Shown one piece after another: positions 1 through 6,806 of a DNA stretch of 21,318 nucleotides. The notes under the pieces are model-generated. The model was not told where the DNA came from and did not search any database. It worked only from the letters and a program-made list of their open reading frames with translations. How positions within the stretch are numbered: the stretch's first letter is position 1; every line of letters begins with the position of its first letter. A program made the position numbers and the translations under genes. Source of the DNA: JBASRP01 sp044866075 (lineage in GTDB: Bacteria > Actinomycetota > AC-67); NCBI GenBank assembly GCA_044866075.1, contig JBIOTQ010000105.1, positions 1-21,318 on the forward strand. Direction: 5' to 3'.

Positions 1-77
1 TGGTGATCCCAGAAGCCCGTCGCACCAGGCCTGTCACCGGCACGAGATCGGGAAAACGGTAACGGCGAGGTCCTCCA

Positions 78-557
78 GTGACGGACCCGATCGTCGAAAA
101 ACCCGACTTCCCAGCCGAGTACGGGAACCCGAAGAAACGCCTCGCGTGGGAAGACGTGGAGAAGAAGATCGCGGACGCGCGGGCGTACTGGATCGCGAGC
201 ACGCGGCCCGACGGCCGGCCGCACGTCGTTCCGCGCGACGGAACGTGGCTCGACGGGGCGCTCTATTACGGAGGCAGCCCGCAGACGGTTCATCACCGCA
301 ACGTCACGCAGAACCCGAACGTCGTCGTTCACGTCGGCGACGGGACCGAAGCTTTCATCGTCGAGGGTGCGATCGAGATCGAGGTGCCGACGGAGGAGAA
401 GGCTCAGCGGCTCTCCGACGAGATGTTCGCCAAGTATCCGGTGTACGGGCACATCGAGCGGAGCGTCTTCATGCAAGGAGTCGCGGTGCTGCGGCCGAAA
501 CGCGTCCTCGCGTGGACGAATTTCACCGAGAACGCCACGCGCTTCCGGTTCGAGTAG
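78..557 (+). CDS. Pyridoxamine 5'-phosphate oxidase-like (PPOX, flavin/F420 split-barrel) family protein
   Basis: A 159-residue single-domain protein. Residues 38-100 carry the split-barrel pattern of this family: a W-I-A-S-T strand, then PDGRPHVVP (44-52), a W-x-D-G-A-L-Y strand (57-63), an RN...NP turn (74-80) and a VVVH strand. Relatives bind FMN or coenzyme F420 and reduce or oxidise small molecules in the cytoplasm; the substrate cannot be read from sequence. The start is GTG, chosen because a purine-rich GGCGAGG lies about 7 bases upstream and the family pattern begins soon after. It stops 3 bases before the end of the convergent TetR gene. Nothing upstream (1-77) looks coding, so this gene is probably complete. 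The family assignment is firm; the cofactor is inferred. Confidence 0.85.
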   Translation: MTDPIVEKPDFPAEYGNPKKRLAWEDVEKKIADARAYWIASTRPDGRPHVVPRDGTWLDGALYYGGSPQTVHHRNVTQNPNVVVHVGDGTEAFIVEGAIEIEVPTEEKAQRLSDEMFAKYPVYGHIERSVFMQGVAVLRPKRVLAWTNFTENATRFRFE

Positions 558-560
558 GGA

Positions 561-1115
561 CTACCCGTCGCCGAGTGCTCGGAGCGCAGCGTCGAGGATC
601 TCCTCGCGCATCGCCGGTGTGAGTTTTCTGTCGCCGTGGGCGAGGGCGGCGATGGTTCCTTGCTTCGCCGCCGCCATCGCGACGCGCGCGCGGGTCATCT
701 TCGCCGCGTTCGGCCGCGGCCCGGCGAGCGCGCGGATGATCTGATCCTCGCCGACCTGTGCCTGATGACACTTCGCGTATTCCTGGATCACCGACGGGTC
801 GTTCTGGAACGTCGTGAGGCACGACGCCGGCCCACCGACGAAGTCGATCATCGCGCCCAGGATCTCTCGCGCGTGATTGCCGGAGGGATGCTCGGCGGCC
901 GTACGAACGAGCTGCATGAACTCCATCAGCGGCTCGGAGAGAAGCGCGTCGAGGATCTCTTCCTTCGATCTGAAGTGGTAGTACAGCGCGGCCTTGCTCG
1001 TTCCGAGTTTGTTCGCTATCTGCGAGATCGACGCGCTGCGGTAACCCTGCTCCGCGATCAGCTCGCGGGCGATGTCGAGGATTCTTTCACGGGTTCCGGC
1101 GATTTCTGTTTCCAT
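561..1115 (-). CDS. TetR/AcrR family transcriptional regulator
   Basis: A 184-residue protein with a typical TetR N-terminal helix-turn-helix: RERILDIARELIAEQGY (9-25), SISQIANKLGTSKAALYYHF (29-48), then SKEEIL. The helical C-terminal half (about 60-184) would bind the inducer and form the dimer. The reading frame stays open far upstream, but the family starts at METEIAG, so I placed the start at the ATG ending at 1115. A GTG directly before it (1116-1118) is in frame and also possible. It is divergent from a DHA2 drug exporter, and the shared intergenic region holds two near-identical palindromic sites over both promoters. It therefore most likely represses itself and the exporter until a drug-like ligand binds. 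The ligand is unknown. Confidence 0.93.
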   Translation of the reverse strand: METEIAGTRERILDIARELIAEQGYRSASISQIANKLGTSKAALYYHFRSKEEILDALLSEPLMEFMQLVRTAAEHPSGNHAREILGAMIDFVGGPASCLTTFQNDPSVIQEYAKCHQAQVGEDQIIRALAGPRPNAAKMTRARVAMAAAKQGTIAALAHGDRKLTPAMREEILDAALRALGDG

Positions 1116-1125
1116 CACGGAATGA

Positions 1126-1155
1126 ATACTACTTGACGACCGTTCAGTAAGTCCA
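1126..1155 (-). promoter_or_regulatory. Predicted promoter of the TetR gene
   Basis: On the minus strand a -35-like TGGACT (complement of 1150-1155) and a -10-like TAGTAT (complement of 1126-1131) are separated by 18 bases. The predicted start of transcription falls only a few bases before the GTG/ATG codons, so the message would be leaderless or nearly so. Operator copy 2 fills the spacer. This is a pattern match only. Confidence 0.5.
1132..1151 (-). promoter_or_regulatory. TetR-type operator, copy 2 (imperfect palindrome)
   Basis: Read on the minus strand this is CTTACTGAACGGTCGTCAAG. It matches copy 1 at 17 of 20 positions and keeps the same CTT...AAG arms and CGGTCG core. It fills the spacer between the predicted -35 and -10 of the TetR gene and overlaps the predicted -35 of the exporter, where a bound repressor would block both promoters. 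Confidence 0.7.
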
Positions 1156-1162
1156 GTAGGGT
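1133..1162 (+). promoter_or_regulatory. Predicted promoter of the DHA2 exporter
   Basis: TTGACG (1133-1138) and TAGGGT (1157-1162) are spaced by 18 bases, a reasonable sigma-70-type pair. Transcription would begin near 1169, inside operator copy 1, leaving a leader of about 100 bases before the exporter ATG. This is inferred from pattern only. Confidence 0.5.
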
Positions 1163-1164
1163 TC

Positions 1165-1184
1165 CTTACCGACCGGTCGACAAG
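1165..1184 (+). promoter_or_regulatory. TetR-type operator, copy 1 (palindrome)
   Basis: CTTACCGACCGGTCGACAAG is a near-perfect palindrome, symmetric at 16 of 20 positions with a fully symmetric CGACCGGTCG core. It resembles operators of TetR-family repressors and sits over the predicted transcription start of the exporter, 13 bases from copy 2. Confidence 0.75.
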
Positions 1185-1266
1185 GCGGCCGGACCGCCGG
1201 AAGCGGCGGGCGAAGAACCCAACGGCCCCGGCGCGGGCCTGTATTCCCACCCGGAAGGAGCTAGCT

Positions 1267-2778
1267 ATGGCCGTCCTAGAACAGGACCTCCAGCCCCCCG
1301 CCTCACCGGCCATCGACGCCGATCCCCGCCGATGGAAGGCTCTCGCGGTCCTGGCGCTCGTGCAGTTCATGATCGTCATCGACATCACCGTCGTGAACGT
1401 GGCGTTACCGTCCATCCAGAAAGCGTTGGACTTCTCCGCGGGCGGGCTCGCTTGGATCGTCGACGGATACGCGCTCACCGCAGGCGGTCTGCTGCTCCTC
1501 GGCGGCCGGATGGGCGATCTGCTCGGCAGACGCCGGCTCTTCCTGATCGGCACGGCCGTCTTCGCCGTCGCGTCCTTCACCAGCGGCGCGGCGCAGAACT
1601 CGGCCATGCTCGTCGCGAGCCGCTTCGCGCAAGGCGCTGGGGAAGCTCTCGCGTCGCCGGCGGCCCTCGCGCTCGTCGTGCTGCTCTTCAAGGACGCCCG
1701 GGAGCGCACGAAGGCTCTTGGGATCTGGAGCGGCCTCGCCGGGGTCGGCGGAACCGTCGGCGTTCTGCTGTCCGGCGTGATCGTGAACTTCGTCAGCTGG
1801 CGCTGGATCTTCTTCATCAACATCCCGATCGCTGTGACCGCCGTGGCGCTGATCCCACGCCTCGTCGACGAGAGCCGTGCCGAATCGGCATCGCGCCGGA
1901 TCGACGTTCCGGGCGCCGTCCTCGCGACCGGCGGCGTGCTGGCGCTGGTCAACGGACTGCTTTCGGCCAGCCGTCACGCATGGGGATCGCCGCAGGTGCT
2001 CGTGCCGCTCCTCGGCGGACTCGCCGCGCTCGTCGCGCTGGTCGTTGTCGAGAGCCGGACGCGCGAGCCGCTGATCCCGATGACCTTCTTCGCCAATCGC
2101 ACGCGGGTCTCGGCGAACATCGCGACCGCGGCGATGGCGAGCGGGATGTTCGGCATGTTCTTCCTGCTGACGCTGTACCTGCAGCAGGTGCTGCGGTACT
2201 CGCCGCTCGAGACGGGTCTCGCCTACGTCCCCTTCGGGTTCGGACTCATCGCGGGCATCACTGTCTCGACAAGGATCATCGAACGCGTCGGCGCGCGCGC
2301 GGTGATCGCTACCGCGTACACGATCGCCGGCGCCGGCCTGCTGCTTCTCGGCGGCGTGACGGTGACCGGGAGTTACATGGGCGATCTGCTCCCGACGATC
2401 CTGATGCTTTCGTTCGGGATGGGCGCCGCGTTCCCGGCGATCCAGATCGCGGCGTTGCACCAGGTTTCGGAGGAGAACGCCGGGCTGGGGTCGGGCGTTC
2501 AGAACACCGTGCTCCAGGTCGGCGGAGCGCTCGGGCTGGCCGTGCTCGTCACGCTCGCGGTGCGCCGCACCGCGTCATCGCTGGCGGCGGGAGTGGCGGC
2601 GCCGGTGGCGGCGACCGACGGCTACGCGCTCGCGTTCCGCGTGGCGGCCCTCGCCCTGTTCGCCGCGGCGATCGTGGGTCTCGCCCTGGTGCCGGGCCGC
2701 CGCGCGGCTCGAGTCGCCGCGCAGAACGAGATCGAAAACGAGTTCATCGACGCAGAAGCAGCGGAGGAGGTGGCTTGA
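1267..2778 (+). CDS. MFS drug exporter, DHA2 (EmrB/QacA-type) family
   Basis: A 503-residue integral membrane protein of the length usual for 14-helix drug:proton antiporters. Visible motifs are D-I-T-V-V-N-V-A-L-P (39-48) in helix 1, typical of this family; motif A GGRMGDLLGRRR (79-90); the motif B region SRFAQGAGEAL (118-128); and the glycine-rich antiporter motif C GLAGVGGTVG (157-166). The tail is charged and acidic. The ATG has a strong GGAAGGAG Shine-Dalgarno 6 bases upstream. It is divergent from the TetR gene, which points to inducible efflux of a toxic compound across the cytoplasmic membrane. A small RAM-domain gene follows after 2 bases. Family and topology are well supported; the substrate is unknown. 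Confidence 0.95.
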   Translation: MAVLEQDLQPPASPAIDADPRRWKALAVLALVQFMIVIDITVVNVALPSIQKALDFSAGGLAWIVDGYALTAGGLLLLGGRMGDLLGRRRLFLIGTAVFAVASFTSGAAQNSAMLVASRFAQGAGEALASPAALALVVLLFKDARERTKALGIWSGLAGVGGTVGVLLSGVIVNFVSWRWIFFINIPIAVTAVALIPRLVDESRAESASRRIDVPGAVLATGGVLALVNGLLSASRHAWGSPQVLVPLLGGLAALVALVVVESRTREPLIPMTFFANRTRVSANIATAAMASGMFGMFFLLTLYLQQVLRYSPLETGLAYVPFGFGLIAGITVSTRIIERVGARAVIATAYTIAGAGLLLLGGVTVTGSYMGDLLPTILMLSFGMGAAFPAIQIAALHQVSEENAGLGSGVQNTVLQVGGALGLAVLVTLAVRRTASSLAAGVAAPVAATDGYALAFRVAALALFAAAIVGLALVPGRRAARVAAQNEIENEFIDAEAAEEVA

Positions 2779-2780
2779 TC

Positions 2781-3047
2781 ATGCATGGGGTTCAGAACGG
2801 CGACGGGTACGTCCTCGTCCAGGCGAGCGCGGATGCGGAAGTCTCTTTGCTCGCAGACCTGATCACGCGAACGCCCGGCGTCGTCAAGGTGGAGCGGGTG
2901 CACGGTCCCTACGACGTGATCGCGGTGACCCACGAAACGGATGCGAACTCCTCGCCGGCGCGTGCGATCGGCGCGCTGGACGGTGTGCTGCGAGCGATCC
3001 CCTTGGCCCTGACTGCCGCGGATAGTTCGCGAGGAGAAGCCGCGTAA
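2781..3047 (+). CDS. Stand-alone Lrp/AsnC-type ligand-binding (RAM/ACT-like) domain protein
   Basis: An 88-residue protein made almost only of the alpha-beta fold seen at the C-terminus of Lrp/AsnC regulators: GYVLVQASADAE (9-20), a helix LLADLITRTPGVVKVERVHGP (24-44 region) and the strand YDVIAVTH (44-51). It has no helix-turn-helix. In Lrp proteins this domain binds amino acids or other small ligands and drives oligomerisation; stand-alone versions are known, but their roles are mostly unclear. The ATG lies 10 bases after the GGAGGAGG within the exporter's end and 2 bases after its stop, so the two genes are almost certainly co-transcribed and probably translationally coupled. Link to the pump's substrate is inference. 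The stop is close to the convergent HTH_42 gene. Confidence 0.85.
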   Translation: MHGVQNGDGYVLVQASADAEVSLLADLITRTPGVVKVERVHGPYDVIAVTHETDANSSPARAIGALDGVLRAIPLALTAADSSRGEAA

Positions 3048-3057
3048 CGTCGGTTGA

Positions 3058-4161
3058 TCAGCCGATGAAGCGCCGGTAACGCGCGATCGTCGCGTCGACG
3101 GCCTCCCGCTCCTGCTTGTTGAGTCTCCGGTCGATGAGCGTCTCGACGGTCCCACCGTCTCGTCCGTGCGCTGCACGCCACCGGCCGAGCAACCGCCCGT
3201 CGTACAGGATCGCGTGCATGAAGCCGCCGACGCTCACGGGAAGGGCCGGGCGGCCCCATGCTGCAAGGACGTCTCGCCTGCTCTCCGAATAGGAGATGAT
3301 CGTCTCGTCATAGCACTGAACCAGATCCGCGCGGGCCACCGGACGCCGTGCCCGTGACCCGCGGTCTTGGAACCAGTAGGTGCGGCCGCCGTGGTCGAAT
3401 GTGTCGAGATCTCGCTCGACCGACGCGATCGCGAGGCGCGCGTCGCGTGTCGCGAGACCCGACCACCAGACGAAGTCCTTCAACGTCGCGGGCCCGCGCG
3501 CGGTGAAGTAACGGCGGGCGAGCTCGGCGAGCGCTTCGTCGCCATCCGGCCCTCTCTTCGCCGGCACGCGTGCGTCGAACAGCGCGTACGTGTGCTGCTT
3601 CCCGTTCACCGCACCGCTGCAGACCACGGAGTCGAGCTCGGCGCGCATCATGATGTAGGCCATCCGCTGTCCCTCGGTGTCGACGCGCCGCCGGGCGAGG
3701 ACCGCCGCGATCTCGCGTCGCGTGAGGTGGCGCTCGGTGACGGCCGCGGCGATCAGATCGTTCGTGCGGGACAGCGATCTCGCATCGAGGCCGAGCTCCC
3801 GGTACCGGCGCGCGTTCCAGGCGTTGACGCGCGGCCCGCTCAGGCGCATGAGCCAACGCAGATCCTGCGGTGCCACGAAGTGCCACGTCGGGCGCAGGAT
3901 GTGCGTCCGCAAGACCTTTCCCTCGTCGACCGCACGACCAACGGCCGCATAGGTCGCGTCCTTCGTTCGTTGGCCGAGGGACCATTTCGCGTACGGGAAC
4001 TCCTGTGCCTGCGCTGCGGTCAGCCGGCGCAACGCGTCCTGCGCATCCTTCGCCCCGGTCCCCCAGACACCTTGCGCGTACATCCGGTGACGCGCGATCG
4101 CTACAAGATCCACAGACTTTAGCCGCCGGTCTTTCGTTCCCGGATCCGCTCCGTCGCCCAC
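3058..4161 (-). CDS. Winged-helix (HTH_42) protein, AlkZ/YcaQ-like DNA glycosylase superfamily
   Basis: A 367-residue protein with the HTH_42 pattern: RLTAAQAQEFPYAKWSLGQR (46-65), then VLRTHILRPTWHFV (83-96). The superfamily includes Streptomyces AlkZ, which unhooks azinomycin interstrand crosslinks, and E. coli YcaQ. AlkZ uses a QxQ catalytic motif with a small residue in the middle, and here Q51-A-Q53 fits; YcaQ has Q-x-D. This suggests an AlkZ-like base excision enzyme acting on bulky alkyl adducts, but most family members are untested. The GTG start at 4161 has no clear ribosome site; in-frame alternatives lie at a GTG about 17 codons in and an ATG about 27 codons in. It converges on the RAM-domain gene 10 bases away. 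Confidence 0.85.
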   Translation of the reverse strand: MGDGADPGTKDRRLKSVDLVAIARHRMYAQGVWGTGAKDAQDALRRLTAAQAQEFPYAKWSLGQRTKDATYAAVGRAVDEGKVLRTHILRPTWHFVAPQDLRWLMRLSGPRVNAWNARRYRELGLDARSLSRTNDLIAAAVTERHLTRREIAAVLARRRVDTEGQRMAYIMMRAELDSVVCSGAVNGKQHTYALFDARVPAKRGPDGDEALAELARRYFTARGPATLKDFVWWSGLATRDARLAIASVERDLDTFDHGGRTYWFQDRGSRARRPVARADLVQCYDETIISYSESRRDVLAAWGRPALPVSVGGFMHAILYDGRLLGRWRAAHGRDGGTVETLIDRRLNKQEREAVDATIARYRRFIG

Positions 4162-4267
4162 GAATTGTGGCGGAACGCTTCGACTAGTGCACCGTTCACG
4201 AGATCTCTCTCCAAATACCGAGGTCAGGACCCGGAAAATCGCCCAACTCTAACCGGAATCAACGGCC

Positions 4268-4294
4268 GCTCCGATGAGTTTTCATCCTCGGAGC
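4268..4294 (+). promoter_or_regulatory. Leader inverted repeat 1 upstream of the reductase/ABC operon
   Basis: Perfect 7-base arms GCTCCGA (4268-4274) and TCGGAGC (4288-4294) enclose a 13-base loop that itself contains a TGA/TCA pair. It could be an RNA hairpin in the leader or a repressor palindrome. The role is unknown. Confidence 0.4.
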
Positions 4295-4304
4295 CGTCTA
4301 CCTC

Positions 4305-4330
4305 TCAGAGAAACACGGAAGGCTCTCTGA
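4305..4330 (+). promoter_or_regulatory. Leader inverted repeat 2 upstream of the reductase/ABC operon
   Basis: Arms TCAGAGA (4305-4311) and TCTCTGA (4324-4330) pair perfectly around a 12-base loop. The structure ends 10 bases before the AGGAGG ribosome site (4341-4346), so it would lie directly upstream of the translation start. The role is unknown. Confidence 0.4.
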
Positions 4331-4351
4331 AGGCTCGAAGAGGAGGCCGTG

Positions 4352-4942
4352 ATGCGTGAGATCAGCGTGGTCAACTTCGTCAGCCTCGACGGCGTCATGC
4401 AAGGGCCCGGCAGCCCCGACGAAGATCGGACCGGAGGCTTCCCGCACGGCGGCTGGGTGGGTCCCTACCTCGATGAAGACTGGATGCAGTTCGCGTCGAA
4501 GGGCTTGGCCGGCGGCAGCGCTCTCCTGTTCGGTCGGGTCACCTACGAGAAGATGGTGGCGCACTGGCCGAACGTCTCCAACGACGATCCCATCGCGGCC
4601 AAGATGAACAACTCGACGAAGTACGTGGTCTCCAACACCCTCAAGGACGTCAGCTGGCAGCACACGCATCTGATCCGGGGCGACGCCGCGACCGAGGTCG
4701 CGAAGCTGAAGGAAGAGCCCGGCGACGACATCACGATCTTGGGAAGCGGCGCCTTGCTCCAAGACCTGATCCGAAACGACCTCATCGACTCGTACACGCT
4801 GCTGCTCTGCCCGCTCGTCTTGGGGACCGGGAAGCGACTGTTCCGGGACGGCGAGCCGAAGACTCCGCTCAATCTCGTCGAATCGCGACAGACGAGCACG
4901 GGAGCGGTGATCCTCGTGTATGAGCCGGAGCAAGGTCGGTGA
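4352..4942 (+). CDS. Dihydrofolate reductase-family (RibD C-terminal domain) protein
   Basis: A 196-residue protein with the RibD-C fold seen in the YwjB/YyaP group: SLDGVMQGPG (11-20), LLFGRVTYE (58-66), a GSGALLQDLI nucleotide-binding turn (131-140) and PLVLGTGKRLF (154-164). These proteins resemble dihydrofolate reductase and probably use NADPH, but their substrates are not established, and this one is not a classical FolA. The ATG at 4352 is preferred over the in-frame GTG at 4349 because the AGGAGG box at 4341-4346 sits 5 bases before it. An ABC exporter pair follows after 43 bases on the same strand, suggesting one operon. Two leader hairpins lie just upstream. Confidence 0.88.
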   Translation: MREISVVNFVSLDGVMQGPGSPDEDRTGGFPHGGWVGPYLDEDWMQFASKGLAGGSALLFGRVTYEKMVAHWPNVSNDDPIAAKMNNSTKYVVSNTLKDVSWQHTHLIRGDAATEVAKLKEEPGDDITILGSGALLQDLIRNDLIDSYTLLLCPLVLGTGKRLFRDGEPKTPLNLVESRQTSTGAVILVYEPEQGR

Positions 4943-4985
4943 GATCGTCTTAAGATCCAACGTCGATCACGGCACAGGGGGAACG

Positions 4986-5972
4986 ATGTCAGCAATCATC
5001 GAAGCATCGGGCGTCGTCAAACGGTTCGGAAAAACCTTGGCGCTCGACGGATTGGATCTCGTCGCGGAGGCGGGCGTGATCATCGCGATCCTCGGGCCGA
5101 ACGGCGCCGGGAAGACGACATTCGTGCGCTCGATCGCGACGCTCATCAAACCCGATGCGGGGACGTTGCGCGTGTTCGGACGCGACGTCGTTCGCGAGCC
5201 TGAGGCCGTCCGTCAAACGATCGGGCTTGCGGGACAGTTCGCGGCGGTCGAACCGGCGATGACCGGGCGAGAGAACCTCGAGATGGTGGCGCGCCTGTTC
5301 GGTCAGGACAAACGCTCGTCCAAGGAGAACTCCGCGATCGTCTTGGAACGGATGGGCCTCACCGAGGCCGCCGACCGGCTGGTGCGCACTTACTCGGGAG
5401 GAATGCGTCGCAAGCTCGACCTCGGCGCAAGTCTGGTCGGCGCGCCGCGATTGCTGTTGCTCGATGAGCCGACGACGGGACTCGATCCGCGGAGCCGGAT
5501 GGATCTCTGGGACGCGATCCGCGCGCTCCTCGATCAGGGAACCAACGTCCTTCTCACGACGCAGTACCTGGACGAGGCCGATCACCTCGCGGGCGAGATC
5601 GTGATCATCGACCACGGCAAGACGATCGCGCACGGAACGCCGGCGGAGCTGAAGCAGAAAGCCGGCCGCAACGTGATCGAGGTCCACGTCCGTGACCGGG
5701 ATGACATTCCCGAGGCTGCGAAGGCGCTCGCAGCATGCGGCGACGGTGCCGAACCGCAGATCGACGAGACGACGCGCCGCGTGACGGTCGTGATCGAAGG
5801 GGGAACCGAGCGGTTGAGCGTGGCGCTCAAGCCTTTGGAGAAGCTCGGCATCAGCCTCGACGACGTCGCCTTGCGCCAGCCGAAGCTCGACGAGGTGTTC
5901 CTCGCCTTGACCGGGCAGGCCCTGGAGGAAACCGACGGCGGCGCGCAAGAGCCGGCCGCGCAAGCCAAATAG
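4986..5972 (+). CDS. ABC transporter ATP-binding protein, daunorubicin-resistance (DrrA) type
   Basis: A 328-residue ATPase with all core motifs: Walker A GPNGAGKTT (37-45), Q-loop Q84, signature YSGGM (136-140), Walker B LLLLDEP (156-162) and the switch region TTQYLDEADHLA (191-202). The Q in place of the switch His is normal for DrrA-type exporters. The long C-terminal extension ending in DDVALRQPKLDEVFLALTG is also typical of DrrA. The ATG at 4986 follows AGGGGG; the open frame upstream of it overlaps the previous gene and lacks family similarity. It powers the permease encoded 10 bases downstream. Relatives export anthracyclines and other hydrophobic drugs or lipids, but the substrate here is unknown. 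Confidence 0.95.
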   Translation: MSAIIEASGVVKRFGKTLALDGLDLVAEAGVIIAILGPNGAGKTTFVRSIATLIKPDAGTLRVFGRDVVREPEAVRQTIGLAGQFAAVEPAMTGRENLEMVARLFGQDKRSSKENSAIVLERMGLTEAADRLVRTYSGGMRRKLDLGASLVGAPRLLLLDEPTTGLDPRSRMDLWDAIRALLDQGTNVLLTTQYLDEADHLAGEIVIIDHGKTIAHGTPAELKQKAGRNVIEVHVRDRDDIPEAAKALAACGDGAEPQIDETTRRVTVVIEGGTERLSVALKPLEKLGISLDDVALRQPKLDEVFLALTGQALEETDGGAQEPAAQAK

Positions 5973-5982
5973 GGAGATCGAC

Positions 5983-6795
5983 ATGACGACTACGACCATG
6001 ACGGTGAACAAAGCATCCTTGTTGGCAAGCACGTCCGTGATCGCGAAGCGCACGTGGCTCAAGTTCATCCGGACGCCGCAACTGGTCGTCGTGGGGACGG
6101 TACAGGGAGCGATGTTCCTTCTGATCTTCCGGTACGTGTTCGGAGGTGCGATCGGCGCCGGTGCGACCGGCGGCGACTACGTGAACTTCCTCGTCCCGGG
6201 ATTCATCACGACCGGCATCATCTTCGGCGGGATGGCGTCGGCCGCGGGGATCGCGGAGGATCGCGAACAGGGATTCTTCGATCGATTGCGCTCGCTGCCA
6301 ATCCCCCGCAGCTCCGTCCTGGCCGGCCGGGCTCTGGCAGACACGGCCACAGCGGCATGGGGTCTCATCATCATGGCCATCATCGGGTTCGCGGTGGGCT
6401 TCCGGCTCGATGCCCCGGTGAGCCATGCGCTCCTCGCGTTCGCGTTGCTCCTCGTCTACTCGTTCGTCCTCGAGTGGGTGTTCATCACCCTCGGCATGTA
6501 CGCCGGGAACGCGCAGGCGGCGCAAGGCATGTCGCTCCTGTTGATCCCTCTGGTTTTCATCTCGAGCGCGTTCGTGCCGGTCGGCACGCTCCCGAGCTGG
6601 ATGCGGAGCGTCGCGGAGCATCAGCCGATCACGTACATGATCGAATCGGTGCGATCGCTCGCGCAGGGCGCGAAAGCGGAAGCGCTCCTCCACCATTCCG
6701 CGAGCTACTTCGTGATCCGTTCGCTCGCGTGGTCGGTGGTCATCGTCGCCGTCTTCGCGGCCATCTCCGTCAAGCGCTACCGCGAGGGATCGTAG
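5983..6795 (+). CDS. ABC-2 type permease, DrrB-like
   Basis: A 270-residue membrane protein with about six predicted helices (roughly 34-54, 70-88, 122-142, 148-170, 182-200, 246-262). It contains the ABC-2 coupling motif EDREQGFFDRLRSLPIPRSS (92-111), a cytoplasmic helix that meets the ATPase, and the DrrB-typical SSAFVPVGTLPSWM (194-207) and HQPIT (213-217). It partners the ATPase that ends 10 bases upstream; a GGGAG ribosome site overlaps that gene's stop. Together they form an exporter in the cytoplasmic membrane for a hydrophobic substrate that cannot be named. The gene ends facing the tag gene, with the two stop codons in one short palindrome. Confidence 0.95.
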   Translation: MTTTTMTVNKASLLASTSVIAKRTWLKFIRTPQLVVVGTVQGAMFLLIFRYVFGGAIGAGATGGDYVNFLVPGFITTGIIFGGMASAAGIAEDREQGFFDRLRSLPIPRSSVLAGRALADTATAAWGLIIMAIIGFAVGFRLDAPVSHALLAFALLLVYSFVLEWVFITLGMYAGNAQAAQGMSLLLIPLVFISSAFVPVGTLPSWMRSVAEHQPITYMIESVRSLAQGAKAEALLHHSASYFVIRSLAWSVVIVAVFAAISVKRYREGS

Positions 6796-6806
6796 CGGGC
6801 GCTACG
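6791..6806. terminator. Short palindrome spanning two convergent stop codons
   Basis: CGTAGC (6791-6796) and GCTACG (6801-6806) form a perfect 6-base stem with a GGGC loop. It contains the TAG of the permease and the TAG of the opposing tag gene. No T-tract follows on either side, so it may be a weak terminator or a by-product of facing TAG codons. Confidence 0.3.

Noticed and set aside
1116..1952. N-terminal extension of the TetR frame by about 280 codons
   Set aside because: It runs antisense through the exporter and its promoter region; TetR proteins start right at the METEIAG segment.
1332..2780. Long plus-frame extension upstream of the RAM-domain protein
   Set aside because: It is a shadow of the exporter in another frame with low-complexity Arg-rich translation; only the last 88 codons match a family.
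4352..4942. True dihydrofolate reductase (trimethoprim resistance)
   Set aside because: The sequence follows the RibD-C/YwjB group, not FolA; no thymidylate synthase or folate genes are adjacent.
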